Shown: piece by piece, positions 49,403 through 56,890 of the stretch
Numbering within the stretch: position 1 is the stretch's first letter
How the letters are laid out: each line of letters begins with the position of its first letter
DNA from: Saccharomonospora viridis DSM 43017
GTDB lineage: Bacteria > Actinomycetota > Actinomycetes > Mycobacteriales > Pseudonocardiaceae
Assembly: GCF_000023865.1 (NCBI RefSeq)
Contig: NC_013159.1
Location: 3,684,001 to 3,748,000, forward strand
DNA: 64,000 nt
Direction: 5' to 3'
Notes under the pieces: model-generated
What the model saw: the letters and a program-made list of their open reading frames with translations, nothing else
What the model was told of the DNA's origin: nothing
The model's database searches: none
Program-made: the position numbers and the translations under genes

Positions 49403-50431
49403 TTGCTTCGACACGGCACCACGACGAGAAGGAAGTCCAGACGCGGTCGCCTTGCCGCCGCTGTAGCGACCGTGGGTCTTCTCGCCTCCGTCAGCGGATG
49501 CGGTCTGCTGAGCGGCGAAGACGACTCGCCGGAGTCGCAGGGCGGAGGCGACGGCTCCCTCGAGAAGTCCACCATCACGGTGGCCCACCTCCCCTCCATC
49601 GACGTCGCCCCGCTCTACCACGCGAAGGAAGCGGGATACTTCGCCGAGGAAGGCCTCGACGTCAAGATCGAGGTGGCGGCGAGCGGCCAGGCCACGATTC
49701 AGAAAATGATCGGCGGCGACGCCGACATCGTTCAGTCCAGCTACGTGCCGTTCACGGTGGCACAGGCCAGCGGAACGGCCGACATCAAGATCGTCGCCGA
49801 CGCGGTGTCCGCGGCCCCCGACACCTTCGTGCTCGTCGCGAAGGAGGGTGGCCCCGTCAAGGACGTCGAGGACCTCGAAGGCAAGAAGATCGCGGTCTCG
49901 GCGCTGAAGACCATCTCGGACACCATCGTCAAGTCGTTCATGGCGTCGAAGGGCCTGGACCACAAGACCGTCGACTGGGTCCCGATGTCGTTCCCGGACA
50001 TCGCCTCGGCCGTGGCCAAGGGCCACGTCGACGCGGGCTTGCTCATCGAACCGTTCCTCACGATAGGCGCGAAGGAGCACGGCGTGACGCCGATCGCGGA
50101 CGTCGCCACGGGTCCGGCGAAGGACATGCCTCTCGCCGGTTACGGTGCTCTCGCCGAATTCGTCGAGAAGCACCCGAAGACGATCGCCGCGTTCCAGCGT
50201 GCGATGGAGCGGGCCACCGAGGACGCCCAGGACCGGGAAGTGATCGAGCCCATCATCCAGGAGACCGCGAGCATCGACGCTGCCACGGCCTCGTTGGTGA
50301 GCCTACCCAACTTCCATTCGACTTTGGACGCATCGAGGATCCAGCGGGTTCCCGACATGATGTTGGAATTCGACGTGATCAAGAAGAAGATCGACGTCGC
50401 GTCGATGATCGTTTCACCAGACACGGACTGA
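49403..50431 (+). CDS. ABC transporter substrate-binding lipoprotein, SsuA/NMT1 type
   Basis: 342 residues. Signal peptide with lipobox ASVSGC. NMT1/SsuA-like fold: VAHLPSIDVAPLYHAKEAGYFAEEGLDVKIEVAASGQATIQKMIGGDADI, then KTISDTIVKSFMASKGLDHKTVDWVPMSFPDIASAVAKGHVDAG. The family binds sulfonates, nitrate/bicarbonate, thiamine precursors or riboflavin-like molecules; this one's ligand is not predictable. TTG 49403 with AGGAG five bases before it is preferred to GTG 49397. First gene of an importer operon with two permeases and an ATPase. Confidence 0.88.
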   Translation: MLRHGTTTRRKSRRGRLAAAVATVGLLASVSGCGLLSGEDDSPESQGGGDGSLEKSTITVAHLPSIDVAPLYHAKEAGYFAEEGLDVKIEVAASGQATIQKMIGGDADIVQSSYVPFTVAQASGTADIKIVADAVSAAPDTFVLVAKEGGPVKDVEDLEGKKIAVSALKTISDTIVKSFMASKGLDHKTVDWVPMSFPDIASAVAKGHVDAGLLIEPFLTIGAKEHGVTPIADVATGPAKDMPLAGYGALAEFVEKHPKTIAAFQRAMERATEDAQDREVIEPIIQETASIDAATASLVSLPNFHSTLDASRIQRVPDMMLEFDVIKKKIDVASMIVSPDTD

Positions 50432-50432
50432 C

Positions 50433-51203
50433 GTGCGCTCTTTAGTACGCAACTTCGCCGGCCTGATCGCCTTCCTGCTTCTGTGGGAACTGGTGGTCAG
50501 GCTCGGCGTGATCGCAGAGGAAGATGTACCACCCGCGTCCGTCGTACTGACCAGGATCGCGGAACTTTTCGGCCAGGAAGCATTCCTGCGTGATGTGATC
50601 GCCAGCGTCCTGGCGTGGCTGATCGCTCTGGGAATCGCCATAGTGATCGCCATACCGTTGGGTCTCGTACTGGGGAACTTCCCCCTGGTTCGCATGGCGA
50701 CCCGGTCGATCGTCGAGTTCCTCAGGCCCATCCCCTCGGTGGCGCTGATCCCCCTCGTGCTGGTGGTGATCGGCGGTGGTCCGGAGGCGAAGATCACGTT
50801 GGCGGTCTACGCCGCCGTGTGGCCGATCCTCTACAACACCATCTACGCCTTCGACGAGATCGATCCCCTGCTCATCGACACCGCACGGTCGTGCGGTGTG
50901 CACAAGTCGGGAATCCTCACCACCGTGGCGTTGCCGCACGCGGCTCCATTCGTGTTCACCGGCATTCGCATCTCCGCCTCGGTGGGACTCATCGTCATCG
51001 TCAGCACGGAATTCATCGCGGGTGCCAACGTCGGGCTCGGCAGCTTCATCCTGAAAGCCGCACACGGCGCGGGCCGGACGGACCTGGTGCTCGCGGGCAC
51101 CGTGGTGGCGGGCGTGATCGGCTACCTCGCCAACGAGGGCCTGGAACGGCTCGGCGGAAAGCTGTTCAAGTGGCACAAGGCGACCACGGCGGAGGTGGCA
51201 TGA
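50433..51203 (+). CDS. ABC transporter permease, SsuC/TauC type (first)
   Basis: 256 residues with about six membrane spans. The EAA loop region reads IDTARSCGVHKSGILTTVALPHAAPFVFTGIRIS, the coupling surface to the ATPase. The gene starts one base after the binding-protein stop. Its TGA overlaps the first ATG of the 78-bp repeat array (ATGA at 51200-51203). Confidence 0.9.
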   Translation: MRSLVRNFAGLIAFLLLWELVVRLGVIAEEDVPPASVVLTRIAELFGQEAFLRDVIASVLAWLIALGIAIVIAIPLGLVLGNFPLVRMATRSIVEFLRPIPSVALIPLVLVVIGGGPEAKITLAVYAAVWPILYNTIYAFDEIDPLLIDTARSCGVHKSGILTTVALPHAAPFVFTGIRISASVGLIVIVSTEFIAGANVGLGSFILKAAHGAGRTDLVLAGTVVAGVIGYLANEGLERLGGKLFKWHKATTAEVA

Positions 51204-51425
51204 GCGACACTGCTTCGATGCTCAACGCTCATGCCCACCGACCGGGTGCGGGTGGCCCGCACAACACAGCAGGTGGCATGAGCGACACTGCTTCGACGCT
51301 CAACGCTCATGCCCACCGACCGGGTGCGGGTGGCCCGCACAACACAGCAGGTGGCATGAGCGACACTGCTTCGACGCTCAACGCTCATGCCCACCGACCG
51401 GGCACGGTGGCCCGCACAACACAGG
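51193..51425 (+). repeat. 78-bp tandem repeat, three copies
   Basis: Units 51193-51270, 51271-51348 and 51349-51425 (the last is 77 bp, with a short divergence near its end), followed at 51426 by the AGGTGGCATGAG that begins every unit. Each unit thus holds a ribosome site and an ATG. The core CGACCGGGTGCGGGTG followed by GCCCGCACA is shared with the 76-bp array at 37582-37833. The array separates the two permease genes of one transporter. Confidence 0.93.
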
Positions 51426-51436
51426 AGGTGGCATGA
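51200..51436 (+). CDS. Repeat-encoded 78-residue ORF coupling two permease genes
   Basis: An open frame that starts in the ATGA overlapping the first permease's stop and ends in the ATGA overlapping the second permease's start. Its product is three near-copies of a 26-residue peptide (MSDTASTLNAHAHRPGAGG + PHNTAGG). There are no membrane or signal features, and third-position GC is lower than in neighbouring genes, so selection for a specific protein is doubtful; the frame may serve to keep ribosomes moving between the two genes. A second frame in each unit encodes a short MPTDRVRVARTTQQVA-type peptide. Confidence 0.35.
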   Translation: MSDTASMLNAHAHRPGAGGPHNTAGGMSDTASTLNAHAHRPGAGGPHNTAGGMSDTASTLNAHAHRPGTVARTTQEVA

Positions 51437-52254
51437 GCAGGACCGTGAGTGTCGTCAAGAACCTCCTGCTGAAGTGGTCGTTGGCCCTCGCGTTGCTCGT
51501 GCTGTGGGAGCTGGCCACGCTGGCGGCGGAAAGCCCGTTCTTCCCGCGTCCCACCCAGATCGCCGCCTCGGTGTTCGACGTGTTCCTCTCCGGGCCGGCA
51601 TCGCAGCTCTTTTTGTCGGAGACCGTGTTCGACGACGTGCTGCCGAGCCTGGGCAGGATCTTCGGCAGCTGGGCGATCGCCACGGTGATCGGTGTGGCAC
51701 TGGGAACGGCACTGGGCCGTTCGCAGACGGCGTTGGACTACATCGGACCGCTGCTGTCCTTCATGCGTGCTGTTCCGCCGCCTGCGTTGGTTCCGGTCTT
51801 CATGGTGTTGTTCGGGATCGACAACACCATGAAGGTCGTGACGATCGTGTTCGGCGTGATCTGGCCGATCATCTTGAACACGATCGACGGTGTTCGCTCA
51901 GTGGGTCCGCTGCAACAGGAGACCGCGCGATCGTTCCGCACCCCCCGGCACTACTGGATCACGATGGTCGTGTTGCCCGCGGCCATGCCGAAGATCTTCG
52001 CCGGACTGCGGTTGAGCTTGTCGTTGGCGCTGATTCTCATGGTGATCGCGGAGATGGTCGGGACCACCAACGGAATCGGCTTCCAACTGATCTCCGCCCA
52101 GCAGAGCTTCGAATTCGCGACGATGTGGACGTGGATCGTGCTGCTCGGTGTGCTGGGATACGGCCTCAACACGTTGTTGCTCGCCCTCGAGCGCAGGGTG
52201 TTGGTCTGGCAACCCACGAACGGCACCGCGGACACCAAGACGACGGGAGCGTGA
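51433..52254 (+). CDS. ABC transporter permease, SsuC/TauC type (second)
   Basis: 273 residues with about six spans. EAA loop: QQETARSFRTPRHYWITMVVLPAAMPKIFAGLRLS. Different in sequence from the first permease, so the importer is probably a heterodimer. The ATG at 51433 follows GGAGGTGGC, identical to the junction motif repeated upstream. The ATPase gene starts one base after the stop. Confidence 0.9.
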   Translation: MSRTVSVVKNLLLKWSLALALLVLWELATLAAESPFFPRPTQIAASVFDVFLSGPASQLFLSETVFDDVLPSLGRIFGSWAIATVIGVALGTALGRSQTALDYIGPLLSFMRAVPPPALVPVFMVLFGIDNTMKVVTIVFGVIWPIILNTIDGVRSVGPLQQETARSFRTPRHYWITMVVLPAAMPKIFAGLRLSLSLALILMVIAEMVGTTNGIGFQLISAQQSFEFATMWTWIVLLGVLGYGLNTLLLALERRVLVWQPTNGTADTKTTGA

Positions 52255-52255
52255 C

Positions 52256-53053
52256 ATGGCAACAATGTTGGAGGTGTCCGGCCTCTACCACCGATACGGC
52301 AAGGGTGACGGCGCACACCTCGCGGTGAACGACCTGACCTTCACCGTGGAGACCGGGCAACTCGCCTGCATCGTCGGCCCTTCGGGATGCGGCAAGTCGA
52401 CGATGCTGCGCTGCATATCGGGGCTCATCAAACCCACGGGCGGGAACGTGTCGTTGCAGGGCAAGCCGGTGGACGGTGTCCCGGAGGACCTCGCCGTGGT
52501 GTTCCAGGACTACAGCCGTTCGTTGTTTCCGTGGCTGACGGTGCGCAAGAACGTGGAGTTTCCTCTGCGCTGGCGCGGACTCGGTAAGGCCGAACGCAGA
52601 AAACGGGCGGAAGAGGCCCTGGAATGGGTCAACCTCCCCAACGTGGGCGACAAGTACCCGTGGCAGTTGTCCGGTGGGATGCAGCAGCGGGTGTCGATCG
52701 CCCGCGCCCTGGCCCGCAGGCCCGCGTTGCTGTTGATGGACGAGCCGTTCGCGTCGGTGGACGCGCAGACGCGGTTCGAGTTGGAGGACCTGCTGCGCAA
52801 GGTGCAAAGGCAGAACAAGAGCACCGTGCTGCTGGTCACCCACGACATCGACGAGAGCGTCTACCTCGGCGACCGGGTACTGGTGCTGTCGAAGTCCCCG
52901 GCCACGATCGTGGCCGATCTGACGGTGGATCTCCCCGACGAACGGGACCAGATCACGACTCGGGAATCGCCGGAGTTCGTCTCACTGCGTGCGGAGGTCG
53001 CGCGGCTGTTGCACGGTGGGGCCAAAGCCCCGGCCGAGGTCGCCGGCGGTTGA
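52256..53053 (+). CDS. ABC transporter ATP-binding protein, SsuB/TauB type
   Basis: 265 residues: Walker A VGPSGCGKST, Q-loop VFQDYSRSLFPWLTV, signature LSGGMQQRVSIARAL, Walker B LLLMDEPFASVD and H-loop VLLVTHDIDES. Typical of the nitrate/sulfonate/taurine importer ATPases. It completes the binding protein-permease-permease-ATPase operon. It converges on the second CvnA gene with a 17-base gap and no terminator. Confidence 0.92.
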   Translation: MATMLEVSGLYHRYGKGDGAHLAVNDLTFTVETGQLACIVGPSGCGKSTMLRCISGLIKPTGGNVSLQGKPVDGVPEDLAVVFQDYSRSLFPWLTVRKNVEFPLRWRGLGKAERRKRAEEALEWVNLPNVGDKYPWQLSGGMQQRVSIARALARRPALLLMDEPFASVDAQTRFELEDLLRKVQRQNKSTVLLVTHDIDESVYLGDRVLVLSKSPATIVADLTVDLPDERDQITTRESPEFVSLRAEVARLLHGGAKAPAEVAGG

Positions 53054-53070
53054 GGGCATCGGGCAGCGGG

Positions 53071-55710
53071 TCACTCGGTACGCGCGTGACGACCCCGCTG
53101 CACGCCCCGCTGTAGACTCGTCATCCGCTCCCGCACCGCTTCCGGGGAGCGGTTGACGGGTGGCGGGCGTTCTCCACGACGATCGACGACACCGTGTCTG
53201 GGCGGATGCCGCCTGGGCACGGTGTCTTTGTCTTCTTCGGACAATGCCGACGCGATCGACGGTCCGGTCGTCGCCCCTCGCACGGCGTCGACACCGGTGT
53301 CGGCCGGTTCGTCCGGGTCCTCCGGCCACACCACGTCCTCCGCGCGCGGGGTGACCTCATCGGGGAACCATCTGGACAGCAACGCCTGATACGCGGGCAA
53401 CCGGTCGGTGGGGACCTCTTCCTCTAAAGCCGGTGGGTGCTTCTCGTCGTCGTCCTCGGTCGGCCACGCCGGTTGCGCACCCAATTCGACCGTCGTTCTC
53501 CGTGGCCGTTCGGGTGCGGGCTCTTCAGCGTCGAGCACGCTGCCGATCGAGGGTGACGGCTCCGGCTCGGGTGCTTCGTCGACGACGGGTCGTGCCCCAT
53601 CGATCCCGTCCTCGGTGTCGACACCGGTGTCCCAGGCCCGCGGGGAGTCGGGCGAGGAGATGAACTCGGTGTCGGGGGCGTCCGGCATCGGTGTCGGGGT
53701 CGACGTCGAGGGTGCGGGGAGTTCGATGTGCTCGGGCGTGTTGTACTCCACGAGCTCCGCGGGTACGAGCACGGTCGCGGTGAGTCCACGCAGCTCGGCC
53801 GCTTCGAGCCGGACCCGGATGTTGTGTCTGGCCGACAGTTTGCCGACCACGTACAGCCCCATCCGCCGTGACACCTCGACGTCCACCTCGGGCGGATTCG
53901 CCAGTCGCGCGTTCGCCCGCTGGATCTCCGTACACGGCATACCGGCACCGCGGTCGATGATCTTGATGCGCCAGTGTCGTTCTTTCGTCATCGAGCTGAC
54001 GACCTTCACCGGTTCCGATTCCGGCGAGTAGGCGGTCGCGTTCTCGAGCAGCTCCGCGATCACGTGAATGAGGTCGGCCGCCGCGTCACCGTGGACGGAC
54101 AGCTCAGGCGGCGTCTGCACCGAGACACGCTGGTAATGCTCCACTTCGGACAAAGCCGCGCCGATGATCTCGGAGGCGGGTACGGACCCCGGCAACGATC
54201 TCGCGGCGTCCTCCCCCGCGAGCACCAACAGGTTCTCGCTGTTGCGACGCATCCGGGTGGCCAAGTGGTCGAGTTCGTACAAGCCGCCCAGGATGTCCGG
54301 GTCCTGCTCGTGCTCCTCCATGCGGTCGAGTACGGACAGCTGACGTTCCACCAGGTCCTGGCTGCGCCGGGAGAGGTTCACGAACATCGCGTTGACGTTC
54401 TCCCGCAACATGGCCTGCTCACCGGCCAGCCGCACCGCTTCGCCGTGTACGGCGTCGAACGCCCTCGCCACCTCACCGAGTTCGTCCCGTGTGTAGACCG
54501 GTACCCGCTCGACGGGGCGTGTGTAGATGTACTCGGGGGTGGGGTGTTCCTCGGTGAGGATGTCCTCCACCGCCGCGGGCAGTTTGTGCTCCGCGACGTC
54601 GAGCGCGGAGCGGCGCAGAGTCCGCAACGGCCGCAGCAACGACCGGGTGATCACCACGGCGAGGATCGCCGCGAACAGCAACGCACCCAGGACCACGCCG
54701 GCATCGGTCCCGGCCGAGCGCCGCGCGTCGGCGGCGAGATCGTCCGCCCGTTTCTGCAGTTCCGCCAGTATCGCGTCCTGGACCTTGCGGACCAGGTTGA
54801 TGGTGTAGGTGGACGAGGTGTCCCACTCCTCGGCGGAGATCCCGTCGAACGTGCCGCCGTTCTCGGCGCGGGTCAGCACGGACTCCACGATGCCGTTGCC
54901 GAGATCCACCACGAGCCCGATCACCGTGTCGGTGTACATGCGCTGCTGTCGCGGGGGGGCCAGGGACATGAACTCCTCCCGCGCCGCGTCCAGTTGCGCC
55001 TCGGCGGCCAACAGCGCGCGTTCGGTGTCGTCCGACAGTCGGCCCTGGGCCAAGGCCTGCGCCACCACCGCACGTCTGATCGACATCTGGTTCTTCACCC
55101 TCGCCAGCGCGTTGGCGGCCAACCGGCTGCTGGCCAGTTCGTTGTCGACGGCGTTGGACACGAACGCCTCGCCGACCCCCATGACCTCCGAGATGAGTTC
55201 GCTGTACGACCGAAGCACCGCCTCCGGGGGCACCGCGGTGTTCTCGGAGGCGTACCGCAGCCCGGTCAGCATGTCGAGCTCGTCGTGGATCCGCTCGAAC
55301 GCCCGGTACGTGCCGGGCGAGAGCGCGTGCTCCGACCTGTTCAACGCCCGGTCGAACGCCCCGACGGCCGAATCGACCTCCGCTCGCTGCTTCTTGAGCT
55401 CGGCGAGCGAGTCCTTCCGCCCCTCTGCGACGTAGCGGACGGCGAGGTCCCGTTCCCGTTGGAGTCGATGCACCATCTCGACGACCGTGGTCTCGACCCG
55501 TACCTGCTCGGCCCGTTCCGCGAACGTCCTCGCCCGGTCGAGATCGTCGGTGGCCCGCAACGTGACGAGCACCAACACCGCCACCGAGGGAATGAGCAGC
55601 ATCGCCACCAGCTTGGTGCGCAACCGCCAGTTACGGACTCGCCATCGGCCCCCCGCGGAGCCGACGATCGCCGCATCGCCCTTATCGGGACGTTTACCGC
55701 GACGAGTCAC
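53071..55710 (-). CDS. Second CvnA-like sensor with NIT domain
   Basis: 879 residues with the same plan as the first CvnA: span one (33-50), extracellular NIT-like helical domain, span two (~335-355), HAMP (RSLLRPLRTLRRSALDVA), the dimer region ENVNAMFVNLSRRSQDLVERQLS and ELDHLATRMRRNSENLLVLAG, HATPase N-box ELLENATAYSPESE, G1 DRGAGMPCTE and RMGLYVVGKLSARHNI. The disordered tail (~640-879) keeps RLPAYQALLSRWF and AVRERMTSLQRGVQRGRHA but lacks the GLPKRVP island. No cvnB/C/D genes follow it here; it may use those of the nearby conservon. Divergent from the second binding lipoprotein gene. Confidence 0.9.
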   Translation of the reverse strand: MTRRGKRPDKGDAAIVGSAGGRWRVRNWRLRTKLVAMLLIPSVAVLVLVTLRATDDLDRARTFAERAEQVRVETTVVEMVHRLQRERDLAVRYVAEGRKDSLAELKKQRAEVDSAVGAFDRALNRSEHALSPGTYRAFERIHDELDMLTGLRYASENTAVPPEAVLRSYSELISEVMGVGEAFVSNAVDNELASSRLAANALARVKNQMSIRRAVVAQALAQGRLSDDTERALLAAEAQLDAAREEFMSLAPPRQQRMYTDTVIGLVVDLGNGIVESVLTRAENGGTFDGISAEEWDTSSTYTINLVRKVQDAILAELQKRADDLAADARRSAGTDAGVVLGALLFAAILAVVITRSLLRPLRTLRRSALDVAEHKLPAAVEDILTEEHPTPEYIYTRPVERVPVYTRDELGEVARAFDAVHGEAVRLAGEQAMLRENVNAMFVNLSRRSQDLVERQLSVLDRMEEHEQDPDILGGLYELDHLATRMRRNSENLLVLAGEDAARSLPGSVPASEIIGAALSEVEHYQRVSVQTPPELSVHGDAAADLIHVIAELLENATAYSPESEPVKVVSSMTKERHWRIKIIDRGAGMPCTEIQRANARLANPPEVDVEVSRRMGLYVVGKLSARHNIRVRLEAAELRGLTATVLVPAELVEYNTPEHIELPAPSTSTPTPMPDAPDTEFISSPDSPRAWDTGVDTEDGIDGARPVVDEAPEPEPSPSIGSVLDAEEPAPERPRRTTVELGAQPAWPTEDDDEKHPPALEEEVPTDRLPAYQALLSRWFPDEVTPRAEDVVWPEDPDEPADTGVDAVRGATTGPSIASALSEEDKDTVPRRHPPRHGVVDRRGERPPPVNRSPEAVRERMTSLQRGVQRGRHARTE

Positions 55711-55895
55711 CTGGGCTTCCTTCAGTCAGCTATAGCCGGGTGGGTCATCCTCTTCGAAACATCCGGAGGGTAACCACACCCGCTCCGATCCCTAGGACGC
55801 CCGTACCCATAGCAGGGTTGCCGGCGATGGTATTGCCTTGATCAGTTTAGGCTCCACACATTGTCGGATTCGCGCTGCGATCTGGGAGGCGGCCG

Positions 55896-56867
55896 GTGCG
55901 AACTCACGGACGTACGCTTTTCGTCCTCACACTCGCTTTACTACTCAGCGCGTGCTCGATGTTCACCGGAACAGTGGACGACGAGCGCCCCACACCGGAA
56001 ACCGAGATACTCCGAATCGGTGTGGGTAATGCCGTGGAAACCGCGCCACTGCGCCTGGCCGTATCCGAGGGACTGTTCCACCGCGAGGGCCTGCGGGTGG
56101 AGCTCACGGAGTTCTCCACCAAGGACGACGCGATGGAACAGCTGTTAAACGGCGAGGTGGACGTCACCTTCGCCAGCAACGTCGATCTGCTCGCGGCGGC
56201 AGCCGAAGGCACGAAGATCCGACTGCAGGGGGAGGCGTACATCGCCGGGTCCGGCTCGATGGCACTGGTGACCTTGCCCGAATCCCAATACACGGACCTC
56301 GGCGATTTGCCGGTTCCCCGAATCGCGGTGCCGGCCCCGAACGGACTCGGGACGTTGACGACACGCTCGGTTCTCGAGTCCGCGGGCATCGACCCGGACA
56401 AGATCATTTTTGAAGTGGTGCCGTTCGAACGAATGGTGGAGGCGTTACGTTCCCGACGCGTGGACGCGGCCTGGATGACCGAGCCGTATCTGGCCACCGT
56501 GCAGAAGGAACACGGCGCCCGGGTGCTGGCCGACTGCGCCCATGGCGCCACGGAGAATTTCCCGATGTCGGCGTACGCGACCACCGAGGAATTCGCCACT
56601 CGGAATCCGCGGACCCTGGAACTGTTCCGCAAGTCGTTGGAGACGGCGCAGCAACAAGGGGTGGACACCGGCACCATCCGCCGAGCGCTGCCCCGGCTGG
56701 CGGACCTGGACGAGGTCACGGCAGCCCTGGTGTCCTTGGAGGGCACTTACCCGCACTCCGCCAACGCCGAACGGCTACAGCGGGTCGCCGACCTCATGCA
56801 CGGCGCCGGGCTGCTCTCCCAGCGCCTCGACGTGGCCTCGCTCGTACCGGAACAGGAACTCTCCTGA
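55896..56867 (+). CDS. Second SsuA/NMT1-type binding lipoprotein
   Basis: 323 residues; lipobox LLSACS after a clean signal peptide. Sequence features: RIGVGNAVETAPLRLAVSEGLFHREGLRVELTEF, EVDVTFASNVDLLAAAAEG and RSRRVDAAWMTEPYLATVQ. It lies by itself, with no permease or ATPase behind it, and could deliver ligand to the importer at 49.4-53.1 kb. It is divergent from the second CvnA gene (185-base gap) and 23 bases ahead of the XPB gene. Confidence 0.85.
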   Translation: MRTHGRTLFVLTLALLLSACSMFTGTVDDERPTPETEILRIGVGNAVETAPLRLAVSEGLFHREGLRVELTEFSTKDDAMEQLLNGEVDVTFASNVDLLAAAAEGTKIRLQGEAYIAGSGSMALVTLPESQYTDLGDLPVPRIAVPAPNGLGTLTTRSVLESAGIDPDKIIFEVVPFERMVEALRSRRVDAAWMTEPYLATVQKEHGARVLADCAHGATENFPMSAYATTEEFATRNPRTLELFRKSLETAQQQGVDTGTIRRALPRLADLDEVTAALVSLEGTYPHSANAERLQRVADLMHGAGLLSQRLDVASLVPEQELS

Positions 56868-56890
56868 CGCGGGCACGTATAAAGGAGGGC

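Noticed and set aside
53974..55773. 599-codon frame opposite the second CvnA
   Set aside because: Arg/Val/Gly-rich without domains; the CvnA frame has HAMP and HATPase motifs.
42611..56867. Prophage or transposon as vehicle of the conservon/ABC island
   Set aside because: I saw no integrase, transposase, tRNA or clear terminal repeats at either end.
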